Shown here: piece after piece, positions 23,413 to 33,629 of the stretch | How the letters are laid out: each line of letters opens with the position of its first letter | Position numbering within the stretch: position 1 is the stretch's first letter | Assembly: GCF_024679245.1 (NCBI RefSeq) | Contig: NC_090178.1 | Span: forward strand, 46,509,072-46,573,071 | Reading direction: 5' to 3' | DNA length: 64,000 nt | Source: Pseudorasbora parva | Lineage: Eukaryota > Chordata > Actinopteri > Cypriniformes > Gobionidae | Program-made: the position numbers and the translations under genes | The notes under the pieces: generated by a model | Seen by the model: only the letters and a program-made list of their open reading frames with translations | Database searches by the model: none | Told to the model about the DNA's origin: nothing

Positions 23413-24424
23413 ATGGGTCAAAAGAAGGACTTGACAGGCTCAGAAAAGTCAAAAATAGTGAGACATATTGCAGAGGGATGCAGCGGTCTTAAAATAGACA
23501 ATCTTCTGAAGCGTGATCATCGAACAATCAAGCGTTTCATTCAAAATAGTCAACAGGGTCGCAAGAAGCGTTTGGAAAAACCAAGGCGCAAAATAACTGC
23601 CCGTGAACTGAGAAAAGTCAAGCGTGCAGCTGCCAAGATGCCACTTGCCACCAGTTTGGCCATATTTCAGAGCTGCAACATCACTGGAGTGCCCAAAAGC
23701 ACAAGGTGTGCAATACTCAGAGACATGGCCAAGAGAAAGGCAGAAAGTCGACCACCACTGAACAAGACACACAAGCTGAAACGTCAAGACTGGGCCAAGA
23801 AATATCTCAAGACTGATTTTTCTAAGGTTTTATGGACTGATGAAATGAGAGTGAGTCTTGATGGGCCAGATGGATGGGCCCGTGGCTGGATTGGTAAAGG
23901 GCAGAGAGCTCCAGTCCGACTCAGACGCCAGCAAGGTGGAGGTGGAGTACTGGTTTGGGCTGGTATCATCAAAGATGAGCTTGTGGGGCCTTTTCGGGTT
24001 GAGGATGGAGTCAAGCTCAACTCCCAGTCCTACTGCCAGTTTCTGGAAGACACCTTCTTCAAGCAGTGGTACAGGAAGAAGTCTGCATCCTTCAAGAAAA
24101 ACATGATTTTCATGCAGGACAATGCTCCATCACACGCGTCCAAGTACTCCACAGCGTGGCTGGCAAGAAAGGGTATAAAAGAAGAAAATCTAATGATATG
24201 GCCTCCTTGTTCACCTGATCTGAACCCCATTGAGAACCTGTGGTCCATCATCAAATGTGCGATTTACAAGGAGGGAAAACAGTACACCTCTGAACAGTGT
24301 CTGGGAGGCTGTGGTTGCTGCTGCACGCAATGTTGATGGTGAACAGATCAAAACACTGACAGAATCCATGGATGGCAGGCTTTTGAGTGTCCTTGCAAAG
24401 AAAGGTGGCTATATTGGTCACTGA
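23413..24424 (+). pseudogene. Tc1/mariner DD37E transposase, frameshifted near the C-terminus
   Basis: The protein would cut and rejoin the element's ends in the nucleus at TA targets. From ATG 23413 the frame is open for 307 residues to 24336. Residues about 7-50 and 60-108 form two helix-turn-helix DNA-binding parts separated by a basic linker (KKRLEKPRRK, a likely nuclear-localisation and minor-groove segment). The catalytic triad is D143 (LWTDEMR), D236 (MQDNAPSH) and E274 (PDLNPIENLW), with 37 residues between D236 and E274. A GGGGVLVWAG glycine-rich box lies at about 175-184. After YTS (residue 293) the family-like tail continues in the next frame (LNSVWEAVVAAA...) and ends at 24424, which implies loss of 2 nt or gain of 1 nt near 24290. 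The original frame ends in a Cys-rich nonsense tail. All catalytic residues precede the break, so activity is uncertain and not excluded. The start fits the family and sits just after the left inner repeat. Confidence 0.93.
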
Positions 24425-24538
24425 TTTGTTTTTGTTTGGTTTTTGAATGTCAGAAATGTATATTTGTGAATGTTGAGATGTTATATTGGTTTCACTGGTA
24501 AAAATAAATAATTGAAATGGGTATAAATTTGTTTTTTG

Positions 24539-24736
24539 TTAAGTTGCCTAAAAATTATGCACAGTAATAGTCACCTGCACACACAGATATCCCCCTAAAA
24601 TAGCTAAAACTAAAAACTAAAACTTCCAAAAATATTCAGCTTTGATATTGAGTTTTTTGTGTTCATTGAGAACATGGTTGTTGTTCAATAATAAAATTAA
24701 TCCTCAAAAATACAACTTTGTATTCTTCACTCCCTG
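24539..24736 (-). repeat. Right IR/DR end of the DD37E transposon
   Basis: The inner site at 24539-24565 reads, in reverse complement, TGTGCATAATTTTTAGGCAA. The outer end 24700-24736 starts CAGGGAGTGAAGAATACAAA in reverse complement and has diverged from the left outer site after about ten bases. Confidence 0.75.
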
Positions 24737-24768
24737 TATTTTAAATCTCATATAACATTGTATTAGTA

Positions 24769-25035
24769 ATGCTTACACACTTTTTAAATCAACCTGAATC
24801 GACCCTACTAAATCTAACATATACAGCATCTTTTACCCAAAGGACTTTTCTGACTGGCGTCACCCCATCAGTGTTGGCAGTCACAGACGCTTTAACTAAA
24901 CATGGCCTTGAGGTCAACAAATTGGATGACATGTCTCAAGCTAGTTCATCTCAAGTGACCCAAGTTGTTACACCAGCAATTAACTCGACTATGGGACAGT
25001 TCAGAGCCGATGTCTATTCTTCACAGTCGGTTTGA
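24769..25035 (+). CDS. Unrecognised 88-residue open frame
   Basis: ATG 24769 to stop 25035. The middle (VTPSVLAVTDALTKHGLEV) and the following Ser/Gln-rich run have protein-like composition, without low-complexity DNA beneath. I recognise no family. There is no clear promoter, poly(A) signal or convincing splice context, although CCCCATCAG at about 24865-24873 could act as an acceptor. It may be a chance frame or an eroded exon or element gene. Confidence 0.2.
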   Translation: MLTHFLNQPESTLLNLTYTASFTQRTFLTGVTPSVLAVTDALTKHGLEVNKLDDMSQASSSQVTQVVTPAINSTMGQFRADVYSSQSV

Positions 25036-26160
25036 TGAGATGAATCAACACGGGGCCTTCATCACGTAACAGGTGGATGGATGTAAAGCTTCTGAAGACA
25101 TTCTGAAGAAATGAGAACGATTGATTGACAATCCCGTGGCGCTACACCATCAAACGTCGCCATCTGTCAACGCTGACATTTCCAAAACCCCGTCTCATTT
25201 CTCCACCATCCTCTTTCTTTTCTCCGTCCACGGTTCTCCTCCTTAACAAATGTCAATACAAAACAAGTAGACAGATGAGACCAGAAACACTGTCCCCCTC
25301 CCCATAGACCCTCCAGCACGTCCAATGGATAGGCCCGGTCCACTGCAGCTCAACTCGACAGCAAACACATGCCTGGCTAATCAGCTTAGTGTTTAAGAAC
25401 AACACTCTCTTTTTTCTCTCTTCCTCAGCTTAACTCCCCCCTCTCGCCACACACACACACACACTCACACAGACTCAAATGCTCTCATGCACCCTATCAC
25501 ACACACACTTACACACTCCTGCCGCACCTCAGAGCAGGATTAATATCTAATTATGTCAGGTCACTCGTCCAGATGGACTCTCGCTCATCCCTTTGTGTCT
25601 CTCTGACCTCCCACGGTGGAGCGATGCAGCTCTCGTGTCCCTCTCGTTTGGGGAAGGAGGCCGGAGCTCCTACACTTGGTATTCTGAGCCCATCTAACGC
25701 CTGGTTAAGTCTCATGAATAGATACTCTTGGCAGCGAGGGCGACCGTGGCCGTGGCTCTGTGTGTGTGATGCCAGACAGATGGTTCAAAACACAGAAAAC
25801 AAGCACGCATCTGAAGAGCATCAATGCACATAATGTGCTCTTTTTTCTCTCATTAATGTCGGAGAACATAATAGTGAACCAAAGAGGATTGCGTTGTGAA
25901 AGGAACACGTCTGTGAGAATTTGCACACTGTTGTAAAAAAGGCGACTGTCCCTCACAACCCAAATGCATGCTATAATTACCTAATAAAGCTTCTTAATTG
26001 GCATGTAAGGTCCGTGAATAACCTTTAACATCCATCGAATCTTTCCCATTGCACAGTGGAAAAAATATTTATCATTCTTTTCGTGTATCGCTAATAAAAA
26101 AAACTAAATTTTTACCATTGCAGAGCTGTTTTACTATCCCAATTTTAAATGATTCAATTA
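25036..26160. other. Non-coding, mostly unique-looking; short CA tracts
   Basis: A CA tract lies at 25448-25474. 25380-25830 is GC-richer and CT-rich without a supported gene. The rest is AT-rich. Confidence 0.4.
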
Positions 26161-26166
26161 GTTGTA

Positions 26167-26353
26167 CACTGGGTAAAAAACAACCCAATGTTGGGTCAAA
26201 TATGGACTAACCCAGCAATTGGGTTGTATTAACCCAGCTATTGGGTTGTCTTAAGCAAATATTTAACCCAACCACAGGGTTAAAACAACCCAATTGCTGG
26301 GTTAGTCCATATTTGACCCAACATTGGTTACAACAACCCAGCATTTTTTAGTG
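26167..26353. mobile_element. AACCCAA foldback MITE with TA duplication
   Basis: Starts CACTGGGTAAAAAACAACCC, ends GGGTTG-rich stem and CATTTTTTAGTG, flanked by TA (26165-26166, 26354-26355). Almost the whole 187 bp is one inverted repeat around about 26255. Confidence 0.85.
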
Positions 26354-26773
26354 TAGAATTTGAAATACATTTTAGTATACAAAATACACTTCTGATGTTC
26401 TTGCATTGTTGAGGTTGCTAGTCTTTCTTTATTTAACACATACTAATCTGTAATTAATAGTAATAAAACAAGATAAATTAATAATAATAATTAAATACAT
26501 GCAATTTTTGGAGGCGTCTGTCACACCCGAGTCTTTGCTGCATATATTCATTAAGGAACATTAAATAATAATCATGATTATGATCTTGAAACACGCTGTT
26601 GCAGTGTCTGGGAATCCAAAGGATTGACTGGAAATGTTTTAAGCAAACAGTGACCAGGCTTTGGCAGAAATCCCAGAGCTCAGTTTGATGATGTTGTCAT
26701 TTGAGGGCACACAGATTGCTGTGGATGGAATTTTGCCAAATAGAAACAAATTTCCAACTGCTACTGCATCTAT
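26354..26773. other. Stretch without a recognisable gene
   Basis: AT-rich, nothing coding seen. Confidence 0.4.
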
Positions 26774-27664
26774 ATCCATCCATCCATCCATCGTCTGTCC
26801 ATCCATCCATCTGTCCAACCATCGTCTGTCCATCCATCAATCCACCTATCCATCCATCCATCGTCTGTCCATCCATCCATCTGTCCAACCATCGTCTGTC
26901 CATCCATCCATCAATCCACCTATCCATCCATCCATCGTCTGTCCATCCATCCATCTGTCCAACCATCGTCTGTCCATCCATCCATCAATCCACCTATCCA
27001 TCCATCCATCGTCTGTCCAACCATCGTCTGTCCATCCATCCATCAATCCACCTATCCATCCATCCATCCATCGTCTGTCCATCCATCCATCCGTCCAACC
27101 ATCATCTGTCCATCCATCCATCCGTCCAACCATCATCTGTCCATCAATCCACCTATCCACCTATCCATCCATCCGTCTGTCTGTTTCTTTCCGTCCATCT
27201 ATCCATCCACCTATCCACCTACCTATCTATCCATCCATCCATCCATCTACCTATCCACCTATCTACCTACCTATCCAACCATCGTCTGTCCATCCATCCA
27301 TCCATCCATCCGTCCAACCATCATCTGTCCATCAATCCACCTATCCATCCGTCCGTCCGTCCGTCTGTCTGTCTGTCTTTCCGTCCATCTATCCATCTAT
27401 CTATCCACCTACCTATCTATCCATCCATCCATCCATCTACCTATCCACCTATCTACCTATCTATCCATCCATCCATCTACCTATCCACCTATCTACCTAT
27501 CTATCCATCCATCCATCCATCCATCTACCCATCCACCTATCTATCCATCCATCCATCCACCTATCCATCCATCTACCCATCCACCTATCTATCCATCCAT
27601 CCATCATCTGTCCATCCATCCATCCATCCATCCATCCATCCATCCATCCATCCATCCATCCATC
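26774..27664 (+). repeat. (CATC)n array with a higher-order period
   Basis: About 890 bp of CATC/TATC/GTCTGTC tetramers. AATCCACCTATCC recurs at 26839, 26913 and 26987, 74 bp apart, so a block larger than the tetramer was also duplicated. The His-Pro-Ser and Asp-Gly-Trp frames are by-products. Confidence 0.98.
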
Positions 27665-28581
27665 TGTGGTATGTCTATCCATGATGTCTATCTATGGGGT
27701 ATTAAGGCACTGTTAACATACAGGGGTTTGTTTCCCAAAAGCACCGTTAGCCAACTATGGTCGTAAGTTCAGTCATTATCAGCACAGTTCAGTGAGTCTG
27801 TGTTTCCCGAGTCCATCGTTCCCGCACCATCCGCAAACAGCATCGCAGAGTTGTGTGGTTGCTCCGACAGCTCTCGACCTGTGGTTAGAAGCAGTTTCTT
27901 GTTTGCATGACAAGTGGACTTAAGTCCTTATTCTGAGCAAAATAAGCAAGCTGACATTCAGCACAATCTATATCTTTTATTTTGAATTCATACAAATGTA
28001 ATTTATGTCTTTTAGTTTGTTGAGAGATTTTCAAAGCACGGTTTTTGAAGAGTGCGCATGTGCAGACGTGCTCTAGTACGTAAGAACGAGCCTATGAATG
28101 AATCTGTAAATAAAGCTAAATAACTGAAAAAAGAAGAATTAGTCCTCAGATGCCCTGTCCATAATGTATAGCAAAAAATCTATCATTAATTCCATCTTAA
28201 AATTTCCTGGTGTACTAAAAGTTTACTCCACAACCTGCATGACATCCTTAACCAATGTGGTTGAACGACAACACGGTTTCGGGAAACAGTCGTGACTAGC
28301 TAGTTTAAAGGGGGGGTGAAACACTCAGTTACAGTCAGTGTCATGTCAATCTTGAGTACCTATAGAGTAGCATTGCATCCTGCATATCTCCGAAAAGTCT
28401 TTATTTTTTTAATAATTATATAAGAAAGATGCGCTGTTCCGAGTCTTTCCGAAAAAAGCCGAGCGGGTGGGGGCGTATCGTGTGAGCGGAGCTAAATAGT
28501 GACGTGTGCGCCGCCATGTTGAGTGCGTCGTAAAGCTGTGTCATCCCTAACAGCGGGAAAAACTTTATTCAAACTAAAAAT

Positions 28582-28710
28582 ATGGCTTTTAATCAGATAC
28601 AGCCATCCATCTATGATCCGGAATCAGACCCAGAGGCTGCAGTTGAACAGGAGCAGCAGCAAAAAACGACTAGAGCAGGACGTCTCTATGTGGTACAAGT
28701 TATACACTAA
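28582..28710 (+). pseudogene. Short element-encoded reading frame fragment
   Basis: ATG 28582 to stop 28710, 42 residues, with QIQPSIYDPESDPEAA followed by a Glu/Gln-rich run. A GT donor-like site (TATGTGGTACAAG) follows near 28690, so it may be a first exon. The YDPESDPE pattern recalls fish repeat-encoded proteins labelled P2X7-C-terminal-like; that is a memory-based likeness, unchecked. No further domain is seen. Confidence 0.35.
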
Positions 28711-28815
28711 CTATATAATATGCTTAGCGGCTTGTGTTATTTACATATTTATACTCGAATTATATCGTCGTATTTTTATCTTTGAAGGTGTACATGTGGG
28801 AAGTGCAGTTGTGCA

Positions 28816-28837
28816 CGTGTGTGTGTGTGTGTGTGTT
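28816..28837 (+). repeat. Short (GT)n microsatellite
   Basis: About 20 bp of GT dinucleotides. Confidence 0.95.
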
Positions 28838-29397
28838 TACGCGTGGTTTGTGTAGACAACACGGAATAGTAGCGCATTTGAATGAAGAAGCGCGCTTATT
28901 TAGTTCAACATATTTCCCCACTCTTTGTGTATTGTTGTTTGGAGTGCTTTTACAATACACAAACATAAAGTTACACATATAGTGGCCAGCTAAACAAATG
29001 TACACGCACTACACATCGCATGCTCCATTGATCAATTTCTATATATAGTAATATATATACACTGAAAAAAATGACTTTGTGGTATTGTAAAATCTATTAC
29101 ATTAATTCATGTAATTTATACATAGTAAAATCAAGATTAAGTTGGAACTATATATCTTATGTAAAATTTACACAATTTATTAATGTAATAAATTAACTGA
29201 GAAGAAAGAGTACATTTTACTATATATTTACAAATAGTATTTAATGCTTTATAGTCACAGCACATTCACCTAAAAATACTAAGTAAATTTTAATCTGAAA
29301 AGCAAAGTGTGTTTGAATCTGCTCGCCCGTTTTTGTTGTTGCTCAAAAAGATCCCGGTTCAGTGGCAGAGACGGTCGGTTTGGGATGTCACTTTTAC

Positions 29398-30140
29398 ATG
29401 GCTGACTTATTCTCGGTAAGTTCTGAACTTTCTATTTTAGATTTGTGATAACGATGTACTTCGTTTTGATGGTTTGATTATTGCATAGACGTTACGGTTT
29501 AAAATTGACTAAAAGTGAGTTTTAATCACAATAACGGTAGCTAAAGCTAAAGCTTTATCCACTTCTATAAAGTTGAGACTGGTGTTTAGTCAAAGATAGA
29601 GGGGATTAAATGTAGTTAGCCACGTTCTTGTCGAAAAAGTCACCCTGTCTGGTTAACTTCAAAATAATTTAATGTTAGCTGGCCGTGATTAAGTGCTGGC
29701 TGCCTGTGTGTGTGTCCTCTAGCTAATGTTAGCATTTTTTAAAAGTGTCTAAGTTAGTTGTTTTTAAATCCACTGAAAATTTCACAGCAATTATTATATC
29801 AAAGCATAAGTTAGTCTGCACTCTGCACTAAAGAAGGAAAGTTTGGATGGCAGGTGAACTCTGATACCAAATAAGCATTGATGTATAACGTTAGCAACAA
29901 GTGCATGAATGTCAGCAATTCTATTTTAGTGAGCTAACGACATGAAGGTCCGGTCACCTTTTTAATGAAAATAAAATGTAATGTTATAAATGTAATTCTA
30001 TTTCTTAAATGGAATCTTGTTCTTTCTTTCTTACAAACTGTATGCAGGAGGACAGTCGCAGTGTTGCCGCTGAACATCCTTAAGATGGTCATCCATGGAG
30101 CTGATCGAGAGGATCCAGTCGATGAATGAGCATTAAGGAA
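29398..30140 (+). other. Possible captured two-exon fragment
   Basis: ATGGCTGACTTATTCTCG is followed directly by GTAAGT at 29416-29421, a consensus donor. A pyrimidine-rich tract ending in TATGCAG at 30041-30047 could be the acceptor. Spliced at those sites, the frame stops after about 17 residues; another frame downstream (NILKMVIHGADREDPVDE) is open without a start. It could be an eroded element gene or a host exon carried by the transposon. Confidence 0.25.
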
Positions 30141-30187
30141 AAGTGACCATTCTGTTTCAGCTGGACTATGCATGTGCTCGTCATTAA

Positions 30188-30623
30188 AGGGTTATGTTAG
30201 TTCAGTTCAGTCAAAAATGAAATGTCTGTCATTAACTCCTCTCCCTAATGTCGCTCCACCCCTGTAAGACCTCCGTTCATCTTAACACACAGTTTAAGAT
30301 ATTTTATATTTAGTCCGAGAGCGTATGCAAGTGTATGCACACTATACTGTCCATGTCCAGAAAGGGAATAAAAACATCATCAAAGTAGTCCATATGAGAC
30401 ATCAGTGGGTTAATTAGAGTCTCTTGAAGCATCCAAAATACATTTGGGTCCAAAAATAACAAAAACTACGACTTTATTCAGCATTGGCTTCTCTTCACCG
30501 TTTGAATCTTTATTTGAGGATTGAACACAAACACGGAAGAGAAGACAATGCTGAATAAAGTCGTAGTTTTTGTTATTTTTGGACTCAAATGTGATACATT
30601 TCATATTTGGCTGAACTAACCCT
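30188..30623. mobile_element. TTAA element (fourth level)
   Basis: Ends AGGGTTATGTTAGTTCAG and GCTGAACTAACCCT, TTAA on both sides (30184-30187, 30624-30627). Internal foldback around AATAAAGTCGTAG. A degraded relative is at 17395-17690. Confidence 0.85.
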
Positions 30624-32009
30624 TTAATGTTAGTTATGCCACTGTTGGCTGCTGATGTTTAGTTGAACCATACGTGGTTAATTCTACAGTTATTGTAAAT
30701 TATAATGAATGTACCTTAACTACTTAATCAGTTGATGTGAACATTACTGATTTAATGGTTAAATTTTGACATAATAAACTGTTCAACTTCATTGTATTTA
30801 TGTGTGATTTGTGATAAATGTATTTGATGCAGAGAACATTATTACATTTATTTGGTTTAAAATAGCAACATTTACATAATAATAGTGAGTAATATAAATT
30901 AATTAAACTAAGTAATTCAAAATGTCAAATGGACAAACATTATAAAATCTACTTAATTACTTCATAAGAGTAAATAATACAGATTTATAAAATTTTCACA
31001 ATAGTTATGCTCCTTTTAAAATTAAATTTACTTGATTACTTTTAATAAATACAACATGCTAAGTTAAATATAATTAAGTAACATTTACTTAATGTATTTG
31101 CAAATGTTACATTTATAGTTAAGTACATTTTACTTGATATTGGCAAGTAAGTTTTACTTGATATCGCAGCAGTAAATTTTACTTAGAAAAACTGAGTGCA
31201 AATTGTTACAAAGATTTTATCAAGTAAATCTTACAAGTTGTTTTTATCAGTGTAGTAACTATACGTGATCATGTTTGGGCTACTTGATGAGCATAGACAC
31301 AGACATTTGAAGCAGTCTCACTCACCGCCCGCGGTTCTAACGTTGGGACTGCTCCATCCTTCAGCATTAGGCGATTGGAAAATCCGGCGTCGAGCTGGGC
31401 CTTGTTTATGAAACAGTCGGCACCGAAATGCAGCGAACAGATATAAACATTCGCGCAACTCAGTTGCTGATCCGGAAAAGCAAATTACATCCACTGTTGC
31501 CTTACCGCGGGGTTTTGGGGGAATCTGTGCAGGACTGTCTTGGTCTGGCAACCAAAAACGCACTTTTTGATGTCATTGTTAATTGTGGACATCACCTGTG
31601 CAGTGCAGCCTACGAGCGCTTTGATGGGCGTAGCCTGTTGCTTTCGCTCTCTCCCTCTCTCTCTCTCACGCGCTTCTGGTAGAATTGTCCGTAAGGCCCA
31701 TACAAGGAAATTCCGCCCCCATTAACGTCAAAGGGGACGCATGATCGCAAAAAACTTGCCGAAACTTATGACTAACCGGAAGTAGTATTTTTGACAAAGA
31801 AATACTCCCATCAAACGTCCACCTTAACTTTTGAAACTTAGTCCATGTTTAGTATGGGATTCCATGTCTTTAACAGTGTAAAAAGATCAGTATGCATGAA
31901 ACAGCATTTCACCCCCCCTTTAAGTAATTTCTTCAATGATGCAGCATACTATGGTAGTTAAGCAGTGAGTTAGATCGTGGTTCTGGAAACACACCCCTGA
32001 GCGGGTCGA

Positions 32010-32067
32010 GTAGGACCGGTTACGTGTAGTTATTTATGATTATCACCTGTGTATCTCTATTTTTTCC

Positions 32068-32151
<84 letters not shown>

Positions 32152-32300
32152 TCCCCTTTAGTACTTTGTAAATTCTGGTTTATGGATTATGTTGGTCTGC
32201 TATTTCTCCTGTGATCCCCTGTTCCATATTCTAAATAAAAACTGTTTGTTTTGCTACTCCTACGTCTCGTCCTACGTGCCGCAAACCATCCCCTGACACT
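32010..32300 (+). repeat. Possible retrotransposon 3' fragment
   Basis: AATAAAAACTG near 32234 followed by CTCCTACGTCTCGTCC and CCCCTGAC resembles the poly(A)-signal region and 3' end of fish LTR elements. No partner repeat is present. Confidence 0.3.
32075..32150. repeat. (TA)n microsatellite
   Basis: Seventy-six bases of TA dinucleotides. Confidence 0.99.
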
Positions 32301-33355
32301 TTCCTTGTGAAGCCTTTTTTCTTGAAATGCAAACAACAGAATTAATTATCAGATAATGTTCTCAGCTGGATACATACTGGTTTACCATTAAATGAAAGGA
32401 GCACATCAAAAGCACTTAACTATAAAGCACTTACAACCGTACTGCTTAATCTGTGAAAAATACTGTACGGTTGTTTTAAAGACGACAGAGGCTAAAGCGG
32501 CAGGATGGCTGAAACATTTACGGCCCAGTTTTCCCCTTATTTTACAGCACATAAATGTCAAGACGCAGGGTTGTTGTGTTTCTTTTTTTCTCTTTTTTTT
32601 GTTTCTGGCGAGAGCAGGGTGGGATTGCTGCTTCTGATTTCGAGCCCTCCCTGCATTATAGACAGCTTCTTGGACATTCATGCCAAGGTTAAAATTTCCA
32701 TTGCTAATATGAACTTTGCATAAGTGCTTATAATGGTAGCATCCCGTCTGCCTGGTTATTGTTTTTCCACTGAAGTGAAGCAAAGCCCTGAAAATTCCTG
32801 TGCAAATATAAACTTTGCTTAAGTACTTATATGGCTGTTTTCTCTCCCCCATATGGCAGCCAAAGGCACAAAGCCCAGAGAAAATACAAAGCAGCTCCGC
32901 TTAGCCAGTCTCCACCCACAGACAAAAGACAAAGCTCTTCACAGGAGTAAAGTCCCTTTAAACAGTTAACAGGAGCGCGGATCTCCTAAACGTGACAGTG
33001 TTTGACAATGCTTTGATTCGCGGCTCTACGGTGGTGCGTCTCACCCGACGAAACCGCCAGCAGCTAGAATGATAAACTTGTGCATTTCTTTTAATGCGTG
33101 TTGTTGTTTAACTACGAAAGATTCTCAGGCTTATGATAATCATACTTTAAGTGATAATGATTTAACAAATGAAATGTCTATTGATTAAACCATGCTGACA
33201 TGATGGTTTAATAATTCATGGCGTACAGCCATCAAAAATCCTACACGGGCACAACAATATGCAGACTTTTTTCAGTTAAAGTGTTTATTTATTAATTGTT
33301 TTCAATAAGTTTTTATTTTTATTCTCAATGAATCTGTATCTACAGCATATCAATA
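32301..33355. other. Unique-looking non-coding DNA with a short internal duplication
   Basis: No transposon ends seen. GCTAATATGAACTTTGCATA near 32704 and GCAAATATAAACTTTGCTTA near 32802 are related direct repeats. A 148-residue minus-strand open frame (32406-32852) covers both, but I see no family in it. Confidence 0.35.
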
Positions 33356-33359
33356 TTTT

Positions 33360-33626
33360 GGTAACACTTTAGTATGGGGAACACATATTCACTATTAACT
33401 ACGACTTTTGCCTCAATAAACTCCTAATTTACTGCTTATTAATAGTTAGTACGGTAGTTTTTGTAGCTTTAAGTTTAGGTATTGGGTCAGATTAAGGGAT
33501 GTAGAAAAAGGTCATGCAGAATAAGGCATTAATATGTGCTTTATAAGTGCTAATAAACAGACAATATCCTAATAATATGCATGATAATTAATAGTTAATA
33601 ACTGAACCTTAAAATAAAGTGTCACC
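33360..33626 (+). mobile_element. GGTAACACTTTA MITE
   Basis: Starts GGTAACACTTTAGTATGGGG and ends AAAATAAAGTGTCACC. Nearly the same sequence is at 57283-57558 and, inverted and interrupted, at 58342-59232. Non-coding. Confidence 0.8.
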
Positions 33627-33629
33627 GAT

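Larger units (their letters stand above)
23195..24736 (+). mobile_element. Tc1/mariner transposon, DD37E type, nearly intact
   Basis: Starts CAGGGAGTGCAGAATTATT and ends CTTCACTCCCTG, with TA on both sides (23193-23194, 24737-24738), length 1542 bp. It carries one transposase frame on the plus strand. Each end has an outer and an inner copy of a GTGCATAATTATTAGGCAA-like site, an IR/DR layout known from several Tc1-like transposons. The catalytic spacing (D, then D-37-E) fits the DD37E group called TRT in fishes; that name is from memory. Apart from a late frameshift the element looks young. Confidence 0.93.
29060..31252. mobile_element. CACTG-type element, 2.2 kb (third level)
   Basis: Starts CACTGAAAAAAATGAC, ends GTTTTTATCAGTG, flanked by TA (29058-29059, 31253-31254). 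Both ends are rich in TTTACTT/AAGTAAA words. It is much longer than its 300-bp relatives and contains a splice-site-like region (29398-30140) plus the TTAA element 30188-30623. Confidence 0.75.
28309..31919. mobile_element. TTAA element with AGGGGGGGTG ends (second level)
   Basis: AGGGGGGGTGAAACAC and TTTCACCCCCCCT are inverted ends flanked by TTAA (28305-28308, 31920-31923). The right 110 bp recurs as a lone fragment at 55365-55480. It contains a short reading frame (28582-28710) and a CpG-rich segment at 31310-31740, and it was opened by insertion of 29060-31252. Confidence 0.85.
27721..31999. mobile_element. Outermost element of a four-level nest
   Basis: CAGGGGTTTGTTTCCCAAAA at the left faces TTCTGGAAACACACCCCTG at the right in inverted orientation. 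Internal GTTAGCCAACTATGGTCG belongs to the left part and CTATGGTAGTTAAGC to the right part. No clear 8-bp duplication was found. The body is split at 28305 by the next element. Confidence 0.6.

Noticed and set aside
23449..24254. Antisense frames across the DD37E transposase
   Set aside because: Shadows of the sense coding sequence.
26661..27716. 351- and 327-residue open frames rich in His-Pro-Ser-Ile
   Set aside because: They translate the CATC tetranucleotide array, which is open in several frames on both strands; nothing protein-like lies outside it.
32406..32852. 148-residue minus-strand open frame as a gene
   Set aside because: No recognisable domain, and the apparent internal protein repeat comes from a DNA duplication. 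Kept only as a low-interest observation.
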